From Excoecaria cochinchinensis (taxonomy: Eukaryota; Streptophyta; Magnoliopsida; Malpighiales; Euphorbiaceae), in assembly GCA_947683425.1 (NCBI GenBank), contig CANTUQ010000031.1:5653001-5717000 (forward strand): DNA of 64,000 bases, given 5' to 3'. The translations under genes were made by a program, and so were the position numbers. A model generated the notes under the pieces. That model searched no databases. It had not been told where the DNA came from and worked only from the letters and a program-made list of their open reading frames with translations. Of this stretch, positions 1 to 12,669 are shown one piece after another (position 1 is the stretch's first letter; each line of letters opens with the position of its first letter).

Positions 1-523
1 GAATAAAATAATATTTACATTAAATGGAAGTTGAAATAAAGAGAAGTAGGATAAAAGAATAAACCCGAATAACATTCTCAGATCATCATGGTGTCCTCCA
101 TTTTTAACATCCCAAATCCAATAAAGAAACAATAAAAATCACAAAAACAAAAATCACGTAAGTGCGATAATCAACAATAAAATAGACATGAAAATTAAAT
201 AATGGTAAGAATCTATGGAAAATTATCATGAAAATAAAGAAAAGAAGGGAAGAATAAGTGACAAAAGAAAGAAAATGAAGAAAATGGAGGAGGAAGACCC
301 AGGGACGGCATCCTTGGGCCGACTAACGGGTGGAGGCAAAAACCCTTGACGGCCTGTCACTCGGCTGAGCGATGGCCGTCGATGGAGCCTCTGCTCGTCG
401 GTCATCCCTGACCCTGAAAAATAAAGAAAATTAACTGGGAAATTGTTTTATTTTCAATAAAATGGAATTTTATGCTTGAAATCAGTATGAAAGTATAAAA
501 TGCAAAAGAGGATGATCCAAAAT

Positions 524-535
524 GTTTACCCTCGG
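524..535 (-). promoter_or_regulatory. Conserved CCGAGGGTAAAC motif, candidate splice donor (D 3' LTR)
   Basis: It lies about 340 bp downstream of the LTR TATA box. The right LTR copy is CTGAGGGTAAAC at 14422-14433. The same motif occurs in the LTRs of A, C and F. The splice-donor role is inferred from the GTAAAY core and the matching acceptor before gag. Confidence 0.4.
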
Positions 536-872
536 AATATTACCTTCGTAGATGAAAGTCACGTGATTTCTGCCTCTTGAAGGATTGATCCATAATGTGT
601 AATTTCAAGAGATTTTTTACTACAAAATCGTACCTTTTGAAAACATATCAAGAAAAGAAAATTATATTTTTCCTTTTTGATGTTTTGGTCGCAATTATGA
701 ATGCTAAAAATGGCTGGATCGGATAGAAATGAATTAATCTCGTTCCCTCAGATTCGCCTTGATTTAAAGAATATTTGATGAAAAATGTGACGGAAATAAA
801 AGCAAGAACTTTTTGTGAGAAAACTCTCTATTTTCTAAAAATTGCTACCCCCGAACAATGAGCCTCAATCCC

Positions 873-881
873 CTATTTATA
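873..881 (-). promoter_or_regulatory. TATA box of D 3' LTR
   Basis: The minus strand reads TATAAATAG downstream of a GC-rich U3 block. The right LTR has TATAAATAAG at the matching place (about 14766-14775). Confidence 0.6.
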
Positions 882-1779
882 GGTTAAGGAAAATAATTCA
901 AATAAATTCAAATTTGGAATTTAAATTTGAAAAAGATTTCTGAAATCAAAATAAAATTCGAATGATTTGCAGAATATTCGCAAAATCAAATCGAAGATTT
1001 GAAAATATTTGAAGAGATTTGGAAGATATAGGAAATCTTGAAAATATATTTGAAAAGATTTGGAAAATATTGGAAAATCTTTGAAATATATTTGAAAAGA
1101 TATGAAAATCTTGGAAAATCTCGTCCGATCTTGCAACAGCTCAACGACCGATAGGCATCTGTGGAGTACTAACGGGCGTCGATCATAGGGGTACTCTCGG
1201 TCTTTTGAGCGGTGAACCACTCCATGAGAGGCAGGTGCCGAGAGATAGCCGTCACTCGTGAGAGGCAGGCATCTCTCGCATGAGCAACAAGCGTCTCTCA
1301 GCGCGAGAGACGGTCTGTCACACTCGAGTGACAGCCATCGCTCGCAGCAAGAGACAAGCCCCTCACGCGAGCGACAGGCGCCACTCAAGCTAGGGAGGCC
1401 ATCCTTTGGAACGAACGACGGGCATCCCTCCTACTGACGGGTTTACGGTCGGTGAAGCAAAAACAAGATTTTCTAAACCCAAACTCATTTTAACACTCAA
1501 AAATCTCCTATCATGCAGAAAAATCCTCAATCCTTGTAAATCCAAAGAGCAAAACCTCACAACTTTCATCCATATACCCGAAAACAGGCATTGATAGCTT
1601 CATCGGGTAACTCTGATCTTGACTGCCTCGGGACCCGGTGTCTACAGTTGCCCCAAATTTTGGGGAAACTAGTACACTAGTGTCTAGATGAGCCAAAATT
1701 TAGAGAAGAAGGAAAGAGATGTGTACCTGAGGCAGTCCCTTACATTTTGAGGTGTGTTTAAGCTGGTGACCCTTTGCTG

Positions 1780-2010
1780 CCGAGCTGTGGTGTATTTTAC
1801 CGCAACCCTTTGACGATTCATTTTGCCACCTTTATCCCGCTAGCTTCCATTCGGCTTGCACATTGTCTGATTGCATTTGTCCCCCTAGCCTTTGCTCGGC
1901 TTGCATGGTGTCAGATCTATCCGCTAGTCCACGTTCGGCTTGCACAGTATCTGATCTGTCCCGTTGGCCTTTATTCGGCTTGCATAATATCTGATCATTG
2001 TCGTTGAGCT
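1780..2010. repeat. Degenerate tandem repeat, about 50 bp unit
   Basis: About four units share the core TTCGGCTTGCA(C/T) followed by a TCTGAT(C/T) stretch. It lies next to the 3' LTR of D. Confidence 0.6.
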
Positions 2011-2284
2011 GTAGTGTTATTCAATTGTGGCTCGTTCATCATCATGTTTGTTGGCGTTTATCCTGAACCTCTTTTCCTATAAAAAAGGGGTAAAACAAAT
2101 GTGCAGCGTATATAAAAGATATGCGTACCTATAGTAGTACATACCTGTTGGGGTCGATGTCAGATGAGCGTCCCCTGAAGGATGGTTGGTTGTTACCTGG
2201 AGAATAGTTGGCAGAATATGAATATCATCTTCTTGGATTTTCACCGAGTCATTTCTAGACTTGTGAAGTGCGGATATCATCTTA

Positions 2285-2800
2285 GATTGAAAGGATTTGG
2301 AATATTTTAGACAATAACTTAATGTTTCGAAGAGACTGAGAATGCCTTGGAAAAGACTTGAAATGCCTTAAAAAAAGGACTTAAAGATAATGTTCCGAAG
2401 AGGCTGAGAATGCCTTGGAAAAAGGACTTAAAGATAATGCTCCAAAGAGGCTGAGAATGCCTTAGAAAAGGGACTTTAAAGTTAATACTTCGAAGAGGCT
2501 AAGAATGCCTTGGAAATAAGGACTTAAAGATAATGCTTTGAAGAGATTGAGAATGCCTTGGAAAAAGGACTTAAAGATAATGCTTTGAAGAGGCTGAGAA
2601 TGCCTTGGAAAAATGACTTAAAGATAATGCTCCGAAGAGGCTGATAATGCCTTGGAAAAAGGACTTAAAGATAATGCTCCGAAGAGGCTGAGAATGCTCG
2701 AAAGAGACTTGAAATGCCTTAAGAAAAGGATTTAATGTTTTGAAAAAACTGAGAATGCTCGAAAGAGACTTGAAATGCCTTGAGAAAAGAACTTAATGGG
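2285..2800. repeat. Tandem repeat, about 47 bp unit
   Basis: Roughly nine to ten imperfect units carry GACTTAAAGATAATG, CGAAGAGGCTGAG and AATGCCTTGGAAA in the same order. It is part of the D 3' noncoding region. Confidence 0.8.
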
Positions 2801-5024
2801 TTACCTCTTTATGGGCTCACATGATTTCAACATGCATGGGCTTCATCTTGAATTCATCTTGCTGAAGCTGTCCTTTGGTTTGGCCTTTTCCTGCGAAGTT
2901 ATTGGTACAAAAGTATGTACAAAAGATTATGTGTGCATATTGCATGTGAAATGTATGTGCAAAGCTATACACATAAACACATGCAAAAGATTAAAGTACA
3001 ACAATTATGTGTACACATCTATACACGTAAAGGATTAAATGCATGTAATATGTGCTCGTGATATGCATGCTAACATGTGCGAATAATTATGTGTTACATG
3101 CATACAAAAATTATGTGCACTAAATATGCATGAAGAATTGTATATGCAAGATATGCACACAGTTCATGCATGTGTGAATGCATATTAGGCATCGTGAAGG
3201 ACTATGCATGTATACAGTTATGGAAAGAGATATGCAAAAGATTGTACATGCGAGATGCATGTGAGATGCAAAAATGGATAGACCACATCTTAGGTGGTTA
3301 AAGGACTCATCGAGGGTTCTGCTTATACTATCTAATGCCCCCAGTGATCCAGAAAAGTATCATCTTGGCTTAGGAACTCTAACCCATAAGCTTTTCAGAG
3401 AGAACTGTCCGATGCGCATCTTTGCCCCCCTAGTCAATGAGCATACACCTTTTGCCATGAGTTGTATAGCGTCTTGCCCCTAAGGGCTCTGACTTGTGTC
3501 CTGAATTATTCATTATCTGCCTGAAGGGAGGTCAACTGAAGTAATGCTGCCTTATCGCTCCGGGCATTGGAAGTCATTTATTAAAGGTAATGCGTCCCTT
3601 GTGGATTTTCACACTAGCTTTTCTTTGCGGGAAATGCATCCCTTTGGGAATTTTCAGATAACCTTGTGCCTAATTTTCTCTTGGAATGGACCCAACCCAC
3701 TCCAGCGGCTTTTATGCACTTTATTTTTTGTAGGACAGACTGCCTATTTCCAGGTTTTCACCCTACCTTTTGACCTAACTTTTGCTTAGAGAGCCAGTTA
3801 CAGTTTTCATCTCTAACGGCCTTTTTTTTTATTTAAAGGGAGGAGAAGGATGAAGTGTTGTTATTACTGCCTTGAGACTTGCTCCAGCATATGTCCCTAT
3901 GCATGCCATAGGTTTCTCTTAACCATTTAATTGCATGTTTATGCCTAGCTTATGCATGCATTTCTATCTATATGCATCATGTAGCAATAACAATGACCAT
4001 GACTAGATATGTGATGCAAAAACACTAGTTTTATCCAATCTCAATAAGTAACACCTTGGGGGTATTCGACTCCTGTTATCAATCAGCCCTCTCGGGTTTT
4101 CTTGATTGAATATTTTCTCCCAACCCTTAATTTTTGCCCAAGATGCCTTTTTTCGGTTTTCATCCTGGCATGGCATTTATTATTTTTCTCTATTTTTTTT
4201 AGCCTTTGTCATGGGACCCTCTTCAGTCTGTCGATGTATATGTGGTTTCTTTCAATTCACCTTCATCATTATTCTTCGGGATGGCTGCTCCTTCTGACCA
4301 TGCCTCCTTTTTAACACCAAAGGATTCATCTTGACTCTTCTGTAAATTGGCTGAAGTAGTGGGTTCTCCATTTGAAACTTGATTGTAAAAGCTCACATTT
4401 TGCCTTCTTTCGATTTTGGATACTTAATTTCTGAGGTAGCTCTCAATGGCTGAGATTGGGTTGCGGGTTGGCCTCAGATAGTTTAGACCAAAACTATGGT
4501 TTTTCGTTTTCTTTTTCTTTTCTTTTCTTTTTCTTTTTTTCTATCTTTTTTTTTTCGTGAAGGCCCAAAGCTTTATTCATCTTGAATTTGATAGTCCAGC
4601 TTCTGAGACAACATCTTAATGATTGGAGCTTGATTTTGCTTGGCTCATTGTATGCGTCCTAGATTCTGGAGAAGTAAAGGAATGGCTTTTAAAAATTTCT
4701 ATTACTGTTGGGTTGACAAATTGAAGCAGATTGCCTTGGCATGTCACTCCAGGTCTAGGCAATGGCCACTCTTCTTCTTTTTTTCTTTTCCTTTGATCTC
4801 TCCAATTTTATCTCGCTTCAGGAGTCAGATTGGATGCAACCAAGATTATTATTTGTTAAAACTGAATGAAACAGTGTTTATTAAACCAATGCCTTAATCA
4901 TGATTATCACTTATGCTTGATGCGATAAGATATGTCAATGTATATATAAGAAAAGAGAAACAAGTGCATAGTTCAGGAACACACTTTATATAAAAAGGAA
5001 GGCATTGTAACAACTCTAATTCTT

Positions 5025-6309
5025 TCCTTCTTCCCCCAGGTCAGGTATCAATTCTTGAATGTGATCTCTTAGAGGACGGCAGTAGTCTGTTCTATGCCCT
5101 GTGTACTGGTGATATGCACAATACCAGTCTGTTCTGTGTCTACACTGTCCTTAACTTGGGGTAGGCCCGACTGGCAAGGGTTGTAATTTCCCTTCCTTGA
5201 TGAGACGGGTTAAGTGCCAAGATAATGGCCTACCTGAGATAGTGAGGTAACGCCTAGTCGTTCCTGTGGCTAAGACTTCTGCTGCCCCATCATTGCCCCT
5301 ATTACCACTGATGCTTCCTTTGTTTTTGCCCAATGCCAAGTTTGCAGATCTAGCCATTTTTTCCAGATGCTCGGCTTCAGCTTCAATGGCTATATCTTTA
5401 AGTGACTCCCAGTCTTTGAGTCCCTTCATTTTTAGCCCTTCTCTCAAATACGGGCTAGAATTCCTGATAAATAACCTAATCTGATCTAGGGTATCAGGCT
5501 TTCTCTTCATCTCCATTACCCGGTTCCTCCATCGGGTTAGGTACTCATGGAATGATTCTCCCAACTTCTATTGAAGTAGCTCTAGATCCTTCAGAGTGAC
5601 CTCCATTCTTGTGCTACAGTCGTACTACTTGAGAAACTCCTCCTTCAATAGATCCCAATCTTCTTTTGTTCTCCGGTCCAATCCATGATACCAGTCCACC
5701 GCAGGACCTGTCAAATTAAAAATAGTACTTTATCTTCTACCTCTTTGTCAATATAGTACCCTTCATTACCAGGGAGTACTGCTTGATGTGTGCGGTGGGG
5801 TCTGATGTACCATCAAACTTCGGAACATCAGGCATCTTGAAATTCAGAGGGACTAGATCCTCTCCCTCCAGCTCCTTATGCTCGGGGTTCATCCTTTTTC
5901 CCATCATCAGCATTCGGGAAATTACCTGGAACTTTTCCTCCATCTTCTTCCATATGGTCTCCTCTGTCTGAAGTGCCTTACCTCTTACCACTATGGGTTC
6001 TTCATATTCCTCCTCTACATAATCATCTTTTAGCCTATGGGGGGCTCCTCTTCTTTGGCCCGCAGATGTGGTAGCCCTCAAATTCACTGGTGGTGGATGA
6101 ACCTCCTCAAGTGGGTCCTCTCTATCCTCTTCCTGTTCATTCTGACCTCCAAGAGGGGGATTTGGGTTTGGCCTAGCAGGCTGAGCCCTTGCTGCCGTTA
6201 AATTGCCTATCATGGCCATCATCCTGTTCTCAAATTCCTCGAACCTCCTACTAACTTCTTTGGCAACCATGGCCCGAGTTGTATTTGCCTCTCTCGGTGA
6301 ATTTGACAT
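5025..6309 (-). pseudogene. gag: gag of element D (broken)
   Basis: Gag is the structural protein that forms the virus-like particle. The N-terminal part (6309 to 5737) starts MSNSPREANTT and contains FKMPDVPKFDGTSDP and HIKQYSLVMKGT, aligning well with the gag of A. It then stops after LTKR, where A reads KKQKVEYF: a TAG stands in place of the expected CAG. A second open part (5564 to 5151) has the matching FHEYLTRWRNRVMEMKRKPD and IRLFIRNSSPYLREG. After another stop, the knuckle CAYHQYTGHRTDYC can be read near 5080-5130. The gene is therefore disabled by stops and shifts. The start at 6309 is supported by alignment with MAEEPG in A and MANQDS in C. No protease or pol follows it. Confidence 0.85.
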
Positions 6310-7032
6310 TTCTAAAAATTGTTTTGCATGCCTGTTAATTACACTGGTTGCTCAATCAAAACCCTCTGATAAGGCAGTTGTCAGAACCCCTAAACCAACT
6401 AGATAAATGGTTTGTGATGGCTGAAAAAAATAAGGAGTTAGAATGATGCATGAATAGCATGTAAAGCATTATCGTGCTATACAAATGATCCTCGATGACT
6501 GAAAGATTAAGAGATTACAATGATATATGTGATACATGACAAAAAAAAATTTATGCATAGGATGATATGTACATGCGACAACTATATGCATAGAATAGAA
6601 TGTACACGCACGAAATGAAATGTATATGTTTTTTTTTTTTGACATGCATGAATGACATGTAAGGCATGAATATGCAATGCAACATCCACAACCACATGCA
6701 AGCAGATAGATCCTTCCAACCTTATCACTCCCACAAAGGAGGTCGTGCGGTCTCTTTCCTAGGTGGGCTTGATCCATGGGTTAACAGGGAACCCAATGGA
6801 CGCGTATGGTGCACAATGAAAAACCAACAACATAACCTCTCTTAGCTAATGTGCACACGTATGGGTTTTGATCACTATATATTTAGGCAGTCCGAATATA
6901 TTGACATGGGCCTATCGAGGCATGAAAGCCTTTGATTAGGTGACCAATCAACTTATTTGGGTTTGACTAATACAAAATAATCCATACAACAAGCATAGTA
7001 TTATTGTTCATACCACCTAGGGGAAGTATCTA
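6310..7032 (-). other. Leader of D, gag-proximal part
   Basis: This is the noncoding leader between the primer site and gag. It includes the conserved block near 6725-6830 (GTCGTGCGGTCTCTTTCCTA followed by GGTGGGCTTGATCCATGG) also seen in A, B and C. The other part of the leader lies at 12303-12650, beyond insertion E. Confidence 0.7.
6421..6450 (-). promoter_or_regulatory. Candidate splice acceptor before D gag
   Basis: The minus strand reads TTCTAACTCC, then TTATTTTTTTCAG ending at 6421, then CCATC. This has a branch-site-like CTAAC, a T-tract and a CAG, 112 bases before the gag ATG. A and C have the same arrangement. Confidence 0.45.
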
Positions 7033-7037
7033 CTTTC

Positions 7038-10000
7038 TGTAACACTCTTATAACACTATACTATACGTACGGTGATCGGATGTCTCAACTGTCGCATTGT
7101 ACTAATGTCACCATGATATGTTACAGTACATAGTTCAGTAAAAAATTTTCGTATTTAAACCTTTAAACGATATAGTAAAATAATCAATCTTAATACAATA
7201 GCTAATATATAATTTCATTACAAACTTAATCTCTTAATCTTATCATACATAAAACATAAATCCATACCAATCCGATATGACCATATACATGCCATGTCTA
7301 TGCTACCTGTCACTTCTTCCCAGTCATCATTCATATGTCGGCCACTTCACGCTTCCTGTTTCTCATAACCTGCACGCAGTTACAACACTACGTGCTGAGC
7401 ATTAAAACTCCCGGTGGATACATATCCTAAACTTTTCATCTAAGGCCACACATACGTGCATACATACTTCAGATTACTTTTTAACTATTTTTGCTTATAT
7501 CCATATTTGTCTATATACTTACTTTAGTTTCTTATCTTTTTACCATTATTATTACAATTTTAACTATCATAAATACTTTTATTATTAATATAATTATTAA
7601 GACAGTTGACATTATAATTATTCAGTTGCTATGTCTTTTTCTATTTTTATCCTTACCTTTTTATTTAAACATTTTTATTTTAACTATAAATTAACTTTTA
7701 AATTTATATACTTACAATATTTGTTCATTATTCATCCTTAGATTACTATTTCTATTATTTTATTTTTTTCTTAATCATTCTACTTGTGTAATTTCTAATA
7801 ATTTTCATCATCTCGTTTTCCCCTTTTATCACTGTCAATTCTATCATAATTTATTTACTCTCTATTGACTATATTTTTCATAAATCTATGTTCATCATTT
7901 TATTATAATTATTAATGTAAAAGTTACTTATAATTTTATTTGCATTACAGTTACTATTATAATTAATATTCATATTTCATTATTTATAATTATAAACTTG
8001 CTTCCAATATTTTCTATTACGATTACTTCATATTTTCTATTCCTATGCTCATTTCACTCTCTTAAAAATGAATTCAATTTCAATCGCTATCTTTATTACT
8101 CCTATTAACATCGGTACCATATTTCTGTTAAGTTACTTAATTTAATTTATTATACATTTATAATCACTTCACATTATTATTAGCATTTACATTATTACTT
8201 TTTATTACTATTATTATGATTACAAATGCTAATATTTATATTATCTTCTATTTATATTATATAGGTTATTATATATATATCACATTATTTAATTAATATT
8301 ATTATCATTATTCTTACATTTTACAGTACCTTAATTCACAGTGTAATATAAGCAGTTGATATTGTTATTATTATCATTGCTCTTATTAACATTGTTATAC
8401 ATATTTACATGAGTATAACTATTAACACTAGCATTATTTTCATTATTATTAGATTATTAATTTTCCCAATAATATTTTATTACCAATCTAATACTTATTT
8501 AACTTATAAATTACACTTAATTCTTTAATTCACATTCATGTTATTCTTCTATAGTATAATATATAGACTTTTATTAAATCTACAATATTACTACTTATCT
8601 AATTTAATTTTTACATATTTATTCATTCTATCTTTCCTATTTCTTTTATTATCATTAATATAATCAATTTACATTTTAAATTCTTCTATTAAATTAACAT
8701 TTCAATATTTATCCTTTTATTATCACTTTATCATTACTTTATCATTTATCATTCTCGGTCTAATTTTTAACATGTAAATTATCATTTAATTTAAACTATC
8801 AATTTATCATTATATACTATTTAAATTCTTCTTTTAACAATTTCTACATATCTTATTAATATGACCACAATTATTATTATAGTCATTTTATTTTAAGTCA
8901 TTAGTTTCTTTATCTTTAATTATTTATTCAGCTAATATTCATAATGCTTAACAATTATATTTTAATCTTTTAAATTATATTACTGTTATCAATTTACCAT
9001 TTACCCTTTCCTTACCGCTTATTTATAATCATGCCATTAAATAACTTTATTATTACCTTCATTACATTATTTAGCATGCAAATTACCAATTAGTCCATAC
9101 AATATTATTTTAATGCTAATTTACTCTTAAGTCCTTTTTAATTTTATTCAAATTATAATCTTACTTTTTAATTACCATATACTTACAAGTATACCATTAA
9201 GATTATTTGTTTCTTACTTTTCACGTTAATTCCATTTCTTATATGTAAAATTTTCATTTAATCCTTAAATGTCATTTTGGTATCAATTTACCTTTTTATC
9301 CTTAATTCATTAATATCTTTACTTAATTTAATATTTAAACACATATAACTCTATATCTTTTTTTTTAATTCATTTTTTTACATAATTACTATTTTGCCCC
9401 TATTACTTTAAAATCTTTACATTTTAGTCCTTATACTATTATCAATTTACTTGCTTTACCAATTCATTTTCTATTTTCCCTTATTAATCTTATTAATTAT
9501 TAAATTTACACTTTTACCCTTTTTATCATTTAATTCCTCAATATTATTAATTATTTACAAATAAGTCCTTTATTACTCTATTTCTCATTTTAATTTCCAT
9601 TTACTTACTTTAATTCATTTCTTTAGCATTTTAAAATCCATTTCATAATTTTGCCCCTAGTGTCAATCCGATAGAAATCTCTGAACCGGATACACGGGAC
9701 GTGGACCCCACAGATCCACTACATACATTTTAGAGTGACTCCGAGGAATCACCCATACATTCCATTTTAGATTCCATTTTATTTCATTTTACATTTCAAC
9801 ATTTGAACATTCCAACATTTAGTAGACCGTCATTGGCCTACTTAAGCGGGTCGCCATGACTCGTACCGCGGTGTGGAATCCCTATGGCTAGCCAACTATA
9901 TCCTGAACTAGATTACTACCAGACCACTACTAAGGGCAATTAAATCATTCATTCTTTTCAATTTCCATTATAATAATCACTTAAAATAAATTACTATTAG

Positions 10001-12302
10001 TTAACAAAACATTCTATTTAACCAACATTTCCCATTAACATGCAATTCACTCTTTTTCTACTAATACATTCTCATTTCATTATTCCATTAATTCAAATAT
10101 CATTCATGTCATAATTTCAAAATATACTACTTATATTATAATTTCAATTATTAACAGAATACATTATTATACTCTAAAATATTCATTTTTGTTCAATTAA
10201 TTTCAAATAAATTAACCTACACTCATTTTACAATATATGTTCATTTTATGTCAAAATATTTAACAATTTTCCATTTTACACTATAATAACCCTAAGGTTA
10301 CCATTTGGCCTACACTTATACTTTATATTTTATTTTTCTTTTTCACTCAATTATCATTCATTTAACTACAATATATTTAAATTAATATATAATTACATTT
10401 AATTTTCATTAAATCATCAATTTTACTTAAATTATCTTTAGAAATCCATTCGGCTTAATTAATCTTTCTCTTCTTTTTTTATTTTATTTTTTATTCTTTC
10501 TTTTCTTATTTAGTCATATTTCATTTCATTTAGCCTAAATATGCATTTTGATTACATTTTATCATAACATATATTTAATATAACTTAATTAACCTATTCG
10601 GCCATCATTAGTTATTCATCTTAAATATTTACTTTTCACATCCTTATTATTATTTAGGTCAATTACCACCTTAAATTACAAGTATACACCATTAATTCAT
10701 ATATATACCCAAAGTATACACTAGTTTCCCTAGGTATACAATTCGGCCAACATTATATTTTTAACATACAATTTATTTTTCTCCACTTTAATCATTCTAA
10801 ATCTTATATTTAACCTCCATAAACATGTCCTTTAAATTTATTTCAATTAAACATGCATAAATCACACACACACCATATAAACATAAACTAAAAACATACA
10901 AATTAAATGGAAAGGATGGGATATTGTATCCACTAACCTTAGTTTCACTTTCTCTACTCCTTAATCTTCTTTTCCTTTGCCTTAGACCCTTGAAACACCA
11001 CCATCTCTTCACACCTCCTTAAGTGGCCGAATTCTTTCATCAAAGAAACACCAATTATTTCACTTCATTTATTCAATATAACTACATAAATATCCTCTAT
11101 ATACCCTAAAATACCTATTTGAACCATTAAATTAAATTATGGACCTCAAAATCTCTTACCTCATTTTAGGACATAAACTTGAACACTTGATTTTTTTTCC
11201 TACTTATTTCACTCCAAATGAGCTTTTGAGACCACCATTAATTAAAAGAGGGGCTTTATTTTACTTAGGAATGTTAGATTTGGGGAGAATTTGGAAGAAG
11301 GAAGAAGAAAATAGTAGAGAAATGGAGAATTCTCCATTCGTCCAAGAGAAGAGAGGAGAGGTCTGGAAAGAATTCTAGAAATCTGATGATTTTTCAGCCT
11401 TATATAGGGTTCTTATATGGGCTTAGGCTTGGTTCAACTAATTGGGCCAACCCAAGGCCCATTAGGGTTATTAAGCCCATTTTTCAATCGAACAATTATT
11501 TTCTTCACTTTCCAAGTTCAATTCCTCCCCAAATCAATTCCATAATTCATAAAATATATTTATTAAGCTCCATATAAAATTTCAGCCCAATCGGAGACCG
11601 TTTCCCGGTCCGATAATTTCCTACCAATCCGATAATTCAGTTTTCTGTCTCACCGTAAAATTTATTTTTCAATACCATTTAATTCTTCATAATTTTTCAA
11701 GTAAATCCATACTTTCTGATAATTTTTCTGAGCTCTGAAATACCAATTAGAGCTTAGTCAACTTTTAGTCAAACCGGTCAACTACTGTGAAACTGATCCG
11801 ACCGGTTCGATTCCTTGATTGGACCGGTTCGATTTACTTTTCATCCTTAACTTCATTTTACTCTTAATAACTTATTTGGCTTTGATTTCACCTCAATTAT
11901 GGCCCACTACCGGTCCGATTCAATTAAACCGGTCCGATTCACTCATTTTTCAGTGTCATCATAAAATTTAATTTTTATCACCAAATTGTTTTACTCATCA
12001 TTCTGAGTCCATCCATGCCTTCAGATAATTTTTCAGAGGTCGTTTACTATCTTAAAAGTCCAGTCAAACCAAAAGTCAACTCTTTTACTATTAAAAAGGG
12101 GCCAGACTTTTTCTTATTTTTGACTTTTAAAAAGTTATTTGACCTCATTTTAGTCCAAATTTTACCACCAGACTTCTTATAACTTGTACTTTCTATTAGT
12201 GCAATAAAATTTTTTTGCCGACGGATGGCACTATTCACCCCGGTATCACTATTCACGCCCCAGAATCACTATTCACTAAAGTAGCTGTTTTGGGCCATTA
12301 CA
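7038..12302 (-). mobile_element. Element E: 5.27 kb solo-LTR-like insertion
   Basis: The insertion starts TGTAACACTC and ends CCATTACA, with TG...CA ends. It is flanked by the 5-bp direct repeat CTTTC (7033-7037 and 12303-12307), and the leader of D resumes exactly across it. The inside is strongly AT-rich, with no open frame resembling a known protein, no second copy of the ends and no primer site. A minus-strand TATA box near 11400 followed by CT-rich sequence looks like an LTR promoter, which favours one very long LTR left by recombination. A non-coding retroelement is the alternative. Lineage is uncertain; Tekay/Del-type LTRs can have such ends. Confidence 0.75.
11400..11407 (-). promoter_or_regulatory. 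TATA box of element E
   Basis: The minus strand reads CCTATATAAGG and is followed by a CT-rich leader (TCTCCTCTCTTCTC) in the direction of transcription, as is usual for plant LTR promoters. Confidence 0.55.
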
Positions 12303-12650
12303 CTTTCATTGCATGAGATTTGGCCAAGGTGATGTTACTTTTAGGCTACCTAAGCATGATCTCTGCCAACAGGTCTAGCTTGTTATGAGCATAGTGACCA
12401 GTCGGGTCATCATTTGATATACCACGTGGTACTAGACTTGAGGTGGTGATTATCCTTAATACTTCCATACATTGAGTGAACGTAGAGTCATGCTTTGGGA
12501 ACGTACCGGGGTTAAAAGAGTAACCAAACTAGCATAGATTTAAGACTTTAATGAGATGCAATGCAATTTCAAAAAATGATTAAATTTTTAAATTAAAACT
12601 CAATTATATGTTTTAACCAAGGTACTTTTGAAGCAAAGTCTCATAAAAAG
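12303..12650 (-). other. Leader of D, primer-site-proximal part
   Basis: It contains the conserved leader block (AAGCATGATC, CAGGTCTAGC, CAGTCGGGTCATC, ACTTCCATACATTGAGTGAA) shared with A (37740-37960), B (27290-27510) and C (45615-45830). No gene is present. Confidence 0.7.
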
Positions 12651-12668
12651 TCCCCAGTGGAGTCGCAA
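12651..12668 (-). promoter_or_regulatory. Primer binding site of D
   Basis: The minus strand reads TTGCGACTCCACTGGGGA, one base from the LTR end. The other elements start TGG, as expected for pairing with a tRNA CCA end; here the second base has changed. The tRNA is possibly Arg, as reported for Ogre/Tat elements, but I could not verify this. Confidence 0.65.
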
Positions 12669-12669
12669 C

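Larger units (their letters stand above)
1..1646 (-). repeat. 3' LTR of element D, truncated by window edge
   Basis: The segment from about 300 to 1646 matches 14190-15584 closely: the same GAT/AAATCTT-rich stretch near 900-1100, the same GC-rich block near 1130-1400 and the same end CCCGGTGTCTACA. Bases 1-300 have no counterpart in the right LTR, where a foreign fragment replaces them. On the minus strand the LTR starts TGTAGACACC. Confidence 0.85.
1647..5000 (-). other. 3' noncoding region of element D
   Basis: No gene is seen here. Directly inside the LTR is the polypurine-like end GGGGCAAC (minus strand). Then come two tandem arrays, a stretch rich in ATGCATG and TGTGCAAA (about 2900-3270), and segments near 3570-3820 and 4030-4110 that match the 3' region of element A (33900-34180 and 34500-34545). 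Long T-runs lie near 4500-4555. The segment near 4800-4990 resembles the sequence just before RT in element C (about 41960-42200). Confidence 0.65.
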
